64,000 nucleotides of DNA from Endozoicomonas sp. OPT23 (lineage in GTDB: Bacteria; Pseudomonadota; Gammaproteobacteria; Pseudomonadales; Endozoicomonadaceae): NCBI RefSeq assembly GCF_009653635.1, contig NZ_PPFD01000002.1, positions 1 to 64,000 on the forward strand, in the 5' to 3' direction. The notes below the pieces were generated by a model, which saw nothing but the letters and a program-made list of their open reading frames with translations, did not search any database and was not told the origin of the DNA. Every line of letters begins with the position of its first letter. The first letter of the stretch is position 1. A program made the position numbers and the translations under genes. Shown here one piece after another: positions 8,600 to 16,617 of this stretch.

Positions 8600-9994
8600 A
8601 TGAATAAAATCCAGCAAACCATTTCGCCGATAGATGGCTCCGTCTACGTTGAACGACCACTGGCGAATAAAGAACAGATCGACATGGCTCTGGTTATGGC
8701 GCTTGCAGCTCAGCGTCAATGGCAGGGCGTGTCAGTAACCGAGCGTCAGACAGTCTGCAGCAAAGCTGTGGATAACTTTATTGCTCAGAAAGACGACATT
8801 GCGCAGGAAATAACCTGGCAGATGGGGCGGCCTATTCGTTACGCCGCAGGTGAAGTTGCCGGGTTTGAAGAGCGTGCGAGACATATGCTCTCTGTCGCTG
8901 AAGAGGCTCTTGCTCCGGTTAAGGTGCCAGAAAAAAAAGGTTTCACTCGTTATATCAGCAAAGAACCTGTGGGAGTCGTTCTCGTGATTGCTCCGTGGAA
9001 CTTCCCGTTGCTGACGGCTATTAACAGTATTATGCCAGCACTATTGGCGGGTAATGCTGTACTCCTTAAGCATTCAGCCCAGACACCTTTATGTGCTGAG
9101 CGAATGGTCCAGGCATTTGAAGCAGCAGGCATCCCAAAAGGTCTGTTTCAGTATCTGCACATGTCTCATCAAGACACAGAATACCTGATTCAACGTGAAG
9201 CGGTTCAACATGTGGCTTTCACTGGTTCTGTTCCAGCAGGAGCAACGGTTGAAAAAGCAGCAGCGGGCCGTTTTATCGGTATGGGTCTGGAATTGGGTGG
9301 GAAAGATCCTGCTTATGTTCGTGAAGACGCTGATATTGATTATGCCGTTGAAACAGCCATTGATGGTGCTTTCTTTAATTCAGGCCAATCTTGCTGTGGT
9401 ATCGAGAGAATTTATGTTCATGAAGCGGTTTACGACCAGTTTGTGAGTAAAGCGGTTGAGTTGGTAAAGCAATACAAGTTGGGACGATCTGATAATCCGG
9501 AAACCACACTGGGACCTCTGGTGAAAGCCGGCGCTGCAGATTTTGTTCGTGGGCAGATTGATGAAGCCATATTACAGGGAGCAAAAGCTCATATTGATCC
9601 CACCTTGTTTCCTATGAATGAGTCAGGAACGCCTTATCTGGCACCACAGCTGTTGACCAATGTGGATCACAGTATGCGCGTGATGACAGAAGAAAGTTTT
9701 GGTCCTGTCGTAGGTGTGCAGCGAGTGTCTTCGGATGCAGAAGCGGTTGGTTTGATGAACGACAGTGAGTTTGGACTGACCGCTACTATTTTTACCGGTG
9801 ATATCGAAACAGGCATTAGTCTTGGAGAACAGGTTCAAACCGGCACCTTCTTTATAAACCGCTGTGACTACCTTGACCCTGCTCTAGCATGGACTGGCGT
9901 CAAGAATACCGGCAAGGGATGTACGCTATCCGTACTGGGCTTTGATGCTCTAACCCGCCCCAAGTCTTTCCATATAAAACATCAACAACAGTAG
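8600..9994 (+). CDS. NAD(P)-dependent aldehyde dehydrogenase
   Basis: A 464-aa aldehyde dehydrogenase. The cofactor-binding region (VLVIAPWNFPLL, FTGSVPAG), the general-base Glu in GLELGGKD and the catalytic Cys in FNSGQSCCGIERI are all present. In the proposed route it oxidises gamma-glutamyl-aminoacetaldehyde to gamma-glutamylglycine (inference from position). The ATG at 8600 is preferred over the GTG at 8588 because it begins the usual N-terminus of the family. The iron alcohol dehydrogenase gene follows after 17 bases, so the two enzymes are co-transcribed. A succinate- or lactaldehyde-type activity is the alternative by similarity alone. Confidence 0.85.
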   Translation: MNKIQQTISPIDGSVYVERPLANKEQIDMALVMALAAQRQWQGVSVTERQTVCSKAVDNFIAQKDDIAQEITWQMGRPIRYAAGEVAGFEERARHMLSVAEEALAPVKVPEKKGFTRYISKEPVGVVLVIAPWNFPLLTAINSIMPALLAGNAVLLKHSAQTPLCAERMVQAFEAAGIPKGLFQYLHMSHQDTEYLIQREAVQHVAFTGSVPAGATVEKAAAGRFIGMGLELGGKDPAYVREDADIDYAVETAIDGAFFNSGQSCCGIERIYVHEAVYDQFVSKAVELVKQYKLGRSDNPETTLGPLVKAGAADFVRGQIDEAILQGAKAHIDPTLFPMNESGTPYLAPQLLTNVDHSMRVMTEESFGPVVGVQRVSSDAEAVGLMNDSEFGLTATIFTGDIETGISLGEQVQTGTFFINRCDYLDPALAWTGVKNTGKGCTLSVLGFDALTRPKSFHIKHQQQ

Positions 9995-10011
9995 TCGGGT
10001 GGGTGAACTCA

Positions 10012-11181
10012 ATGAATATCGAACAGTTTACAGCTAACTGGAACTACCCGACGACGATTCGCTCCGGTATTGGCCGAATTAATGATCTTCCTGCAGCCTG
10101 TTCAGAGCTGGGTATGCAGAATCCTCTGATAGTAACTGACCCGGGACTGGCGGAGTTGCCAATGGTGCTGCAGGCTCTAAAGCACTGTCAGACAGAATTA
10201 AAAGGCTGCGGCCTTTTTGCTGATATCAAAGGCAACCCTACCGGTGAAAATGTCGAAGCAGGTGTTGCTGCCTGCAAAGCAGGAAACCACGATGGTGTAA
10301 TTGCCTTTGGTGGTGGTTCTGCACTGGATGCCGGGAAAGCTATTGCATTGATGGTAGGGCAGGATCGCCCTATCTGGGACTTTGAAGATGTTGGTGACAA
10401 TTATCTTCGAGTCAATGTTGAAGGCATGCTGCCAGTGGTGGCTGTGCCTACTACCTCAGGCACTGGTTCAGAGGTAGGCCGTGCATCCGTTATTACTCAT
10501 CAGCAGGAAAAGGTTAAAAAAATAATCTTCCATGCTCGTATGTTGCCGGAAATAGTCATTCTTGATCCGGAGCTGACCTGCGGTCTGCCAGCAAAGATAA
10601 CTGCAGCTACTGGTATGGATGCCTTGTCCCATAATCTGGAAGCTTTCTGCTCACCTTTCTATCACCCAATGGCACATGGTATCGCCATTGAAGGTATCAA
10701 ACTGGTGAAAGACTGGTTACCAGCTGCTGTGGCTGATGGCAGTAATCTGCAAGCCAGAGCTCAGATGCTGGTAGCTTCAACTATGGGCGCAACAGCATTC
10801 CAGAAAGGGCTTGGTGCCATGCATGCGTTGGCTCATCCTCTGGGTGCTTTATATGATGCTCACCATGGTTTGCTGAATGCAATCCTGATGCCTTATGTGC
10901 TGAAAGCGAATCAATCCGCCATTGAAAACAAAGTGACTGAACTGAGTCGCTATCTTGATCTGCCTGAACCTGGTTTTGATTCATTCCTGAACTGGGTAGT
11001 GAAACTGAGATCAGAGCTTGGTATTCCACACAGCCTGTCTGAGATAGGCATTGATGACAGTCAGGTTCAGAAAATAGGGCAGATGGCCTTTGATGATCCT
11101 TCTTCAGGAACTAACCCCATTCTTTTCACCGCCGATGAGTATCAGACGATCTGTACGAATGCGGTGAGGGGGAACCTTTGA
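10012..11181 (+). CDS. Iron-containing alcohol dehydrogenase
   Basis: A 389-aa group III alcohol dehydrogenase. The NAD-binding motif GGGSALDAGKAIAL, the TTSGTGSEV motif, and the metal-binding GMDALSHNLEAF and AMHALAHPLGA-DAHHG histidines are all seen. It would oxidise the alcohol of gamma-glutamylethanolamide to the aldehyde used by the dehydrogenase encoded just upstream (inference). The ATG at 10012 gives the normal N-terminus, with GGGTGGG upstream; a GTG at 10003 is also in frame. The stop codon abuts the amidotransferase start, so translation of the two is probably coupled. Confidence 0.87.
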   Translation: MNIEQFTANWNYPTTIRSGIGRINDLPAACSELGMQNPLIVTDPGLAELPMVLQALKHCQTELKGCGLFADIKGNPTGENVEAGVAACKAGNHDGVIAFGGGSALDAGKAIALMVGQDRPIWDFEDVGDNYLRVNVEGMLPVVAVPTTSGTGSEVGRASVITHQQEKVKKIIFHARMLPEIVILDPELTCGLPAKITAATGMDALSHNLEAFCSPFYHPMAHGIAIEGIKLVKDWLPAAVADGSNLQARAQMLVASTMGATAFQKGLGAMHALAHPLGALYDAHHGLLNAILMPYVLKANQSAIENKVTELSRYLDLPEPGFDSFLNWVVKLRSELGIPHSLSEIGIDDSQVQKIGQMAFDDPSSGTNPILFTADEYQTICTNAVRGNL

Positions 11182-11880
11182 ATGAAGATTGGATTATTAC
11201 TCTGTGACGATGTTCGATCGGAACTTCAGAAAGAGCATAAAAACTATCCGGAGATGTTTGCAGCACTGTTGAAAAAACAGCAGCCTGATCTCGAACTGGT
11301 GATCTATCGCGTGCTTGATAACAAGCTGCCTGCCAAAACGGATGAATGCGACGGCTGGTTAATTTCAGGCAGTCGCCATGGCGCCAATGATGACTTCGAG
11401 TGGATATCCGCACTGGAAGACTTTATCAGACAGCTTCATAAAGAAGGCCGAAAACTGGTAGGCATCTGCTTTGGTCATCAGGTCATGGCTCAGGCTCTGG
11501 GCGGAAAAGTCGTTGAGTCGGATAAAGGCTGGGGAGTCGGTATGTCAGAAAACAGCCTGCTTCGCTATAAAGCCTGGATGGATAAAGGTATTGGAGAGTT
11601 TAATCTGCTGGTCAGCCATAAGGATCAGGTGGTTGAACTGCCCGAGTCTACCGAAATACTGGCAGCCAGTGATTTCTGCCCTTATTACATGTTGCAGTAT
11701 GGCGAGAACTTTATGAGCGTTCAGGGTCATCCTGAATTCAGTAAAGAGTATTCTGCTGCATTGATGGACAGTCGTCGTGATTCAATTCCTGAAAAAGTGT
11801 TAAACATGGGGATGGAGTCGTTGATTCAGAAACCTGATAGCGATTTACTAGGGAAGTGGATTATTCAGTTTCTGAAGTAG
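11182..11880 (+). CDS. Class I glutamine amidotransferase-type gamma-glutamyl hydrolase
   Basis: A 232-aa protein made only of a class I glutamine amidotransferase domain: nucleophile Cys in GICFGHQ (about residue 95) and the His-Glu pair in GHPEF (about residue 178). Stand-alone proteins of this kind act in amine catabolism by hydrolysing gamma-glutamyl amides. Here the expected reaction is gamma-glutamylglycine to glycine plus glutamate, which would regenerate the glutamate used by the ligase (inference). The ATG directly follows the stop of the alcohol dehydrogenase, with a GAGGGGGAA ribosome binding site inside that gene. It closes the operon; hairpins at 11882-11935 follow. Confidence 0.82.
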   Translation: MKIGLLLCDDVRSELQKEHKNYPEMFAALLKKQQPDLELVIYRVLDNKLPAKTDECDGWLISGSRHGANDDFEWISALEDFIRQLHKEGRKLVGICFGHQVMAQALGGKVVESDKGWGVGMSENSLLRYKAWMDKGIGEFNLLVSHKDQVVELPESTEILAASDFCPYYMLQYGENFMSVQGHPEFSKEYSAALMDSRRDSIPEKVLNMGMESLIQKPDSDLLGKWIIQFLK

Positions 11881-11906
11881 CTCGGGTAAGTACCCGAATT
11901 CATAAA

Positions 11907-11935
11907 CTGTTTGCCCGCCGCAGGCGGGCAAACAG
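11907..11935 (+). terminator. Strong hairpin after the amidotransferase gene
   Basis: A perfect 13-bp stem (CTGTTTGCCCGCC with GGCGGGCAAACAG) and a 3-nt loop, preceded by a smaller TCGGGT/ACCCGA hairpin at 11882-11897. No T run follows, so termination may depend on another factor; the stem overlaps the right copy of the 25-bp repeat. Confidence 0.5.
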
Positions 11936-11951
11936 CAACTTAATATTCGAT
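11927..11951 (+). repeat. 25-bp direct repeat, right copy
   Basis: 23 of 25 bases match 4363-4387 in the same orientation; the shared parts are GGCAAACAGCA and TTAATATTCGAT. In both places the repeat follows or overlaps the right arm of a hairpin. Confidence 0.75.
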
Positions 11952-11975
11952 AAACGAAAAATCGTAAAGGAAAAA

Positions 11976-12024
11976 ATAAAAAGCCGGTGGGCAGCGTAGC
12001 TCCGGAACTGCCCACCGGTAAAAG
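11976..12024. terminator. Bidirectional terminator between the convergent operons
   Basis: CCGGTGGGCAG (11984-11994) pairs with CTGCCCACCGG (12008-12018). Read on the minus strand the stem is followed by CTTTTTATTTTTT, a good end for the leftward acyl-CoA ligase operon. On the plus strand a short GGCTTTTT tail follows. Confidence 0.8.
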
Positions 12025-12031
12025 GGGCTTT

Positions 12032-13654
12032 TTAATCGAAGTGCTTTCTCAGCACATACTTCTGAATCTTTCCTGTTGAAGTCTTGGGCAAGTCGGTAAA
12101 CACCACCTTCTTCGGTGCCTTGAAGTGCGCCATCTGATCACGGCAGAATTCAATGGTTGCTGCTTCATCGCCCTCAGCACAGTCTTTCAGTTTGATAAAG
12201 GCACAAGGCACTTCACCCCATTTCTCATCGGGCATGGCGATAACAGCCACTTCTTCAACATCGTGATGACGGTAAAGCACATCTTCTACTTCGATACTGG
12301 AGATGTTTTCGCCACCGGAAATAATGATGTCTTTGGAACGATCCTTGATCTCTACATAGCTGTCGGGATGCCATACAGCCAGATCGCCAGTACGGAACCA
12401 GCCGTCTGCCAAAGAGTCGTCGGTGGTGCTTGGATTCTTCAGATAACCCTTCATGACAAGATTGCCGCGCAGGAAGATCTCGCCCATGGACTTACCATCC
12501 TGTGGCATAGGTTCCATAGTTTCAGCATCAGCCACCATCATATCGGCCTGCATCGGAGCCTGAACGCCCTGTCGTGCTTTCAAACGGGCTCTGTCTTCCA
12601 GTTTCAGCTCTTTCCATGAAGCCTGAGGTTCACAGACGACACAAGGTCCATAGGTTTCGGTCAGACCATAGGTATGAGTGACTTCAAAGCCCATAGCTTC
12701 CATACCTTCGATGACGGAAACAGGAGGCGCAGCGCCAGCAGTCATGGCTTTAACCTGATGTTCAATACCGCTCTTAATGGAATCGTCGGCATTGTTCAGC
12801 ATATTCAGCACGATAGGCGCACCACAGAAGTGATCAACCTTATGCTCCTTGATCGATGAGAAAATGGCATCAGCACGGACATGGCGCAGGCTGACACTGA
12901 CACCGGCAGTGGCAGCAATACTCCATGGGAAGCACCAGCCATTGCAGTGGAACATGGGCAGTGTCCAGAGATAGACCGGATGTTTGCCCATATCCCAGGA
13001 CATAACATTGCTGATGGCGTTCAGGTGCGCACCACGGTGATGATAAACAACACCTTTAGGGTTACCGGTAGTGCCTGAGGTGTAGTTCAGGGAGATGGCG
13101 TCCCATTCATCAGCGGGCATTGCCAGTGGTTCGTTTTCGTCGCCCTGTTCCAGAAATTGCTCAAAGGTCAGATCACTGATCAGCTCGCCTTCCTGATAGA
13201 AAGGGTCGTCTATAGCGATAACCATTGGGCGATGGTCAATCATCTTCAGAGCTTTCTTAACCAGACCGGTAAACTCTCGGTCGACAATGACGACCTTGCT
13301 TTCTGCATGCTGAAAAATAAAGGCAATAGCTTCAGCATCCAGACGGGTATTAATGGCATTGAGCACCGCGCCTGACATAGGCACGCCAAAGTGACACTCA
13401 AACATCTCGGGCAGGTTGGGTGCTACTACAGAAACTGTGCAGCCTTGACCCAGACTGTGTTTTCTCAGGGCTGAAGCCAGCTTGATGCAGCGAGTCTGAG
13501 TCTCTTTCCAGCTTCGGTGAAGATTACCGTGAATGGTAGCCGTGCGATCAGGGTAAACCTGGGCAGCACGGTGAAGAAAAGAGATAGGTGTCAGGCTGGT
13601 GAAGTTGGCGTCGTTTTTGTCCAGACCAATGTTATAGATATTGTGTTTCTGCAT
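12032..13654 (-). CDS. Acyl-CoA ligase, AMP-binding (DmdB-like medium-chain type)
   Basis: A 540-aa adenylate-forming enzyme. The phosphate loop YTSGTTGNPKG, the THTYGLTET motif, the GWFRTGD motif and the C-terminal catalytic Lys in PKTSTGKIQKY are all present. It should convert a carboxylic acid, ATP and CoA to an acyl-CoA in the cytoplasm. The general look (PISFLHRAAQVYPDRTATIHG region) is that of medium-chain or 3-methylmercaptopropionate-type ligases; the substrate is not fixed by the sequence. The ATG at 13654 has AAGGATAAG upstream and is preferred to one at 13708. It follows the SLC23 permease by 106 bases and probably shares its sigma-54 promoter, so permease and ligase may take up and activate the same acid (inference). 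Confidence 0.85.
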   Translation of the reverse strand: MQKHNIYNIGLDKNDANFTSLTPISFLHRAAQVYPDRTATIHGNLHRSWKETQTRCIKLASALRKHSLGQGCTVSVVAPNLPEMFECHFGVPMSGAVLNAINTRLDAEAIAFIFQHAESKVVIVDREFTGLVKKALKMIDHRPMVIAIDDPFYQEGELISDLTFEQFLEQGDENEPLAMPADEWDAISLNYTSGTTGNPKGVVYHHRGAHLNAISNVMSWDMGKHPVYLWTLPMFHCNGWCFPWSIAATAGVSVSLRHVRADAIFSSIKEHKVDHFCGAPIVLNMLNNADDSIKSGIEHQVKAMTAGAAPPVSVIEGMEAMGFEVTHTYGLTETYGPCVVCEPQASWKELKLEDRARLKARQGVQAPMQADMMVADAETMEPMPQDGKSMGEIFLRGNLVMKGYLKNPSTTDDSLADGWFRTGDLAVWHPDSYVEIKDRSKDIIISGGENISSIEVEDVLYRHHDVEEVAVIAMPDEKWGEVPCAFIKLKDCAEGDEAATIEFCRDQMAHFKAPKKVVFTDLPKTSTGKIQKYVLRKHFD

Positions 13655-13760
13655 TATTCTTATCCTTTGGTCAGCAACCTGAAGCGGTGGGCTATTCAGC
13701 TCCAGCACAGCTTCAGGTACATCAGGTGCGTTAAGGTTTCAGGCTTTGAAATCAGAAGCG

Positions 13761-15152
13761 TCAGCTTCGAGCGGCCTGGTCTTCAACCACTTCGATAGGC
13801 TCTTCTTCTGCAAAGTTGCTTTCCTTTGCCGCCTTTCCACGATACTCAATCAGCAGATAAAGCACGACGCCTGCCGCGAGACCGTAACCAGCACCGTATA
13901 CAGCCAGAACAACGCCCATGGTTCCGGCAACACCCATCTGGGTAGCGTTGTGAATCTGCTCAACACCTACGCTGATGCAGAGGTAGCCGGTGATCAGCAG
14001 AGTGATGGACAGAGCGATTGGCAGAACCGGCTTGAACAGAGTGATCAGCGGCAGCATGAACAGGGCGATAAAGCCAACAATCCAGAAGATACCGGCACCA
14101 CTGTAGATGCTGTCCATGGCGGAACGGCCCTGACGGTAGCGTTCAGCGATAGTAGCCATGGCACCGGTAAACATTGGCCCCGCCAGGCCCGGGTAAGGAG
14201 CCAGGAAGGAGTGAATGAGGTTACGGATACCGGTTACCAGGTGCAGGCGGTCAACGTCGAGGTCAATCTTCTCGTCAGGGCGGAGGTGGTCAACACGATC
14301 CAGCAGACTCTTGCCCACAACGATGTCACCAAAGGCAATGATGTAGGCGATGATGGCCGTAGGAATTGCTGCCAGCAGCATTTCCATGGAAGGCATACCC
14401 AGAGTAAACGGCAGGTAGTTAATCATTTCGCCGAAAGCCGGAGCAGAGAAGCCCCACTGAATATCTGGCAGTGGATACTCGCTGACGGCCCAGCCGATAC
14501 CCATGGCAACCAGCGTGCCCGGAACCATGCCGTAACCAGAGATAATCTTCAGGATTTTGCTTCTTTCGATCACGTCTTTAAACGACAGTGAAAAGAGGAA
14601 GTAAGCCGTTACCAGAAAGCCGATTACCAGAGAAATAGGTGTAGCCGCCAGACGACCACCTTCGCTGATTTCACCGCTCAGTGCCGCGATACCGGCACCA
14701 ATCAAGATGCCCGCTTTCATGGAGTCCGGAAACAGATCAACCATCTTGCTGCCGAGGCGGGTAACGCCAAGAAAGAAGAAGATAAAGGTAACCAGCAGTT
14801 GCAGGCCAACCAAAGCACGTATGGCTTCAGGACCGGCTTCAAACTGGCCTAGGAAAAGTACAACAACGGGAATAGCCGGAGTTATCCAACCTGGCACCAG
14901 CGGAACACCGAGCAGGTTAGGCAACATAAAGCCAACGCCGCAGACCACGACATAAGCCAGAGCTACGTCGTAAGGAAGGCCGAGATACTTTTCTAACAGG
15001 GGAATCATGGCCATACCGACCACGAACATGATCATGCCCTGAATGGCTTCAGCCCATTCCCAGCGATAATGAATAAAAGGCAGTCGAACGTGGAAAGGCC
15101 CCATTTTCCAGTAGGGTTGTTCTTCACCATGGGCACGCTTGATTACTGACAT
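13761..15152 (-). CDS. SLC23/NCS2-family permease
   Basis: A 463-aa polytopic membrane protein with about twelve to fourteen helices and the layout of the xanthine/uracil/ascorbate permease family. Characteristic stretches such as VPLVPGWITPAIPVV, AGILIGAGIAALSGE and the central IAFGDIVVGKSLLDR are visible. The substrate is unknown; co-transcription with an acyl-CoA ligase points to an organic acid rather than a nucleobase (inference). CGGAG precedes the ATG. The sigma-54-type promoter at 15255-15271 lies about 100 bases upstream, and the NtrC-type regulator encoded just beyond would be its activator. Confidence 0.78.
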   Translation of the reverse strand: MSVIKRAHGEEQPYWKMGPFHVRLPFIHYRWEWAEAIQGMIMFVVGMAMIPLLEKYLGLPYDVALAYVVVCGVGFMLPNLLGVPLVPGWITPAIPVVVLFLGQFEAGPEAIRALVGLQLLVTFIFFFLGVTRLGSKMVDLFPDSMKAGILIGAGIAALSGEISEGGRLAATPISLVIGFLVTAYFLFSLSFKDVIERSKILKIISGYGMVPGTLVAMGIGWAVSEYPLPDIQWGFSAPAFGEMINYLPFTLGMPSMEMLLAAIPTAIIAYIIAFGDIVVGKSLLDRVDHLRPDEKIDLDVDRLHLVTGIRNLIHSFLAPYPGLAGPMFTGAMATIAERYRQGRSAMDSIYSGAGIFWIVGFIALFMLPLITLFKPVLPIALSITLLITGYLCISVGVEQIHNATQMGVAGTMGVVLAVYGAGYGLAAGVVLYLLIEYRGKAAKESNFAEEEPIEVVEDQAARS

Positions 15153-15254
15153 GCGTTCTCCGGAATCTTAAGTTTTATTTTTGTTGTTATGGAATCACCG
15201 TCGTTTTTATTGTCAGGAAAGGACGGCTCTTTCTTCCAATAGTCAGCATCTATA

Positions 15255-15271
15255 TGGCAAATGGTGTGCCA
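15255..15271 (-). promoter_or_regulatory. Sigma-54 (RpoN) promoter of the permease-acyl-CoA ligase operon
   Basis: On the minus strand the sequence reads TGGCACA-CCAT-TTGCC: the -24 GG and -12 GC are exactly 10 bases apart and nearly all consensus positions (TGGCAC, TTGC) match. It points at the SLC23 gene starting at 15152, with an expected transcript start near 15245. Confidence 0.82.
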
Positions 15272-15342
15272 GAAAGGAAAAGGGGCGCAGTTATAGGGGT
15301 TGGGCAATAAACGTTGCTGGAGAGTGGTTTGTCAGGGAAGTG

Positions 15343-15365
15343 CTGCGAGCGGCTATCGCTCGCAG
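15343..15365. other. Hairpin downstream of the binding-protein gene
   Basis: A perfect 9-bp stem (CTGCGAGCG/CGCTCGCAG) with a 5-nt loop, 11 bases past the stop of the periplasmic binding protein gene. There is no T run; it may still mark the end of the HK-RR-SBP transcript. Confidence 0.4.
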
Positions 15366-15375
15366 TAATGAGCGG

Positions 15376-16617
15376 TTAGCGATCGTTGAGCGGTTTTCGC
15401 TCGGGATAATAAAGCTTCCAGTTCTTCAGTTGTACGGCAAGTGACTCCTGATCCTTGGAACGTGCAGTAACGCCTATTGCCTGAACCTGCATGATCTTAT
15501 GGCTCAGAGGGTCAATCCATGATTGAAAGCCTTTAGGGTCTTCAGGCAGTGAAAGTTGCAGCCCTTCAAGAGTGTAGCGAATACTGGCCATATTTTTGTC
15601 AGGGGTCTGCTGCCAGGCTTCAGCCAAAGCGATAATCACGGTATAGGCATCCTGAGCCACGAACGTCGGCAGGCGATGGTTCTGTTGATAAAAACGATCC
15701 ACAAACTGCTGGTTCTCTTCGGTTTCAGGCCAGTTAATATGATGGCGGGCAGAAAGAATCAAACCATCAGGTAAGTTGTCCTGTAAACGGGAAAGGGCAA
15801 AGTATCCACCGCCAGTATCAAAGTTGGCAAAGCGGGTTTGTTCAAGCAAGCCTGCATTATTTGCCTGCTCAACAAAGCGAACCAGATCCTGTGTCCAGTG
15901 GCCATTGATTAGAATATCCGGCGGGTTACTGGCAATAGCTTTGATGTAAGTTTCATAGCTGTTTTCATTATGCAGACTGTAGAACTCGTTTTTTATCCGG
16001 TATTTGACCCCGAGTTGATCCAGGCTGTCCGTCAGTTTCTGCCAGAGCTGGTGGCCGTATTCATAATCGGGTCCTATGTACGACAGGGTTTTCCAATCTT
16101 CAAACTGCTGTAGTTCCTTGAGGTAACGGGCCCCCGCCATCATTGACTGACTGGCGTCGTTATTCAGGTGGAAATACCAGGGATGAAGTTCTTCCTCTGT
16201 CGTACGAGAAGTACTGTGACCTGCACCAAGAAAGAGAATCTGCTGCTGTTTTGCTATCCGGGAGGTTTCCAGAGCAATGGCCGAGTTAACGACACCGCAA
16301 AGAGCGTCAACCTTTTTATTGGTCAGCAACTGTTGAGTGATTTCCCGAGAGCGGTAGGCTTTACCCATGGTGTCGGAGATATAGGCGGTAATTTTCGGGG
16401 CTTTTTCGTTGGTAATGGCTATATCAGCCAGTGCCAGTTCCATACCGGCTACGGCATCCCGCCCCCAGAGAGCAGAAGAACCTGAGAGAGGGTACATACA
16501 GCCCAGCTTTAAATCGGCCTCTGCCGGATCAGCACCAATCATCACTTCTTCGGCAAAACTGACGCTGCTGAGCAGCAATGTCAGGCTGCAGACAATCCCT
16601 TGGAAGAGTCTGCTCAT
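15376..16617 (-). CDS. Orphan periplasmic binding protein, LivK/AmiC type (Peripla_BP)
   Basis: A 413-aa protein with a clear signal peptide (LFQGIVCSLTLLLSSVSFA, cleaved before EEV). The fold is that of branched-chain amino acid/amide/urea-type binding proteins: LGCMYPLSGSSALWGRDAVAGMELA near the N-terminus, then GVVNSAIALE and YIGPDYEYGH. No ABC permease or ATPase is encoded nearby. Its ATG overlaps the stop of the NtrC-type regulator by 4 bases, so it is translationally coupled to a two-component system. The likely role is to bind a small ligand in the periplasm and present it to the kinase (inference, by analogy with TorT/TorS and LuxP/LuxQ). The alternative is a stray transporter subunit. 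Confidence 0.83.
   Translation of the reverse strand: MSRLFQGIVCSLTLLLSSVSFAEEVMIGADPAEADLKLGCMYPLSGSSALWGRDAVAGMELALADIAITNEKAPKITAYISDTMGKAYRSREITQQLLTNKKVDALCGVVNSAIALETSRIAKQQQILFLGAGHSTSRTTEEELHPWYFHLNNDASQSMMAGARYLKELQQFEDWKTLSYIGPDYEYGHQLWQKLTDSLDQLGVKYRIKNEFYSLHNENSYETYIKAIASNPPDILINGHWTQDLVRFVEQANNAGLLEQTRFANFDTGGGYFALSRLQDNLPDGLILSARHHINWPETEENQQFVDRFYQQNHRLPTFVAQDAYTVIIALAEAWQQTPDKNMASIRYTLEGLQLSLPEDPKGFQSWIDPLSHKIMQVQAIGVTARSKDQESLAVQLKNWKLYYPERKPLNDR

Noticed and set aside
5522-11880. Classical Eut ethanolamine ammonia-lyase/microcompartment operon
   Set aside because: No EutB, EutC or shell proteins are present; the enzymes fit a gamma-glutamyl route instead.
13746-14591. 281-codon plus-strand frame inside the SLC23 permease gene
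   Set aside because: The minus-strand permease is a clear membrane protein family member, and the plus-strand product has no family.
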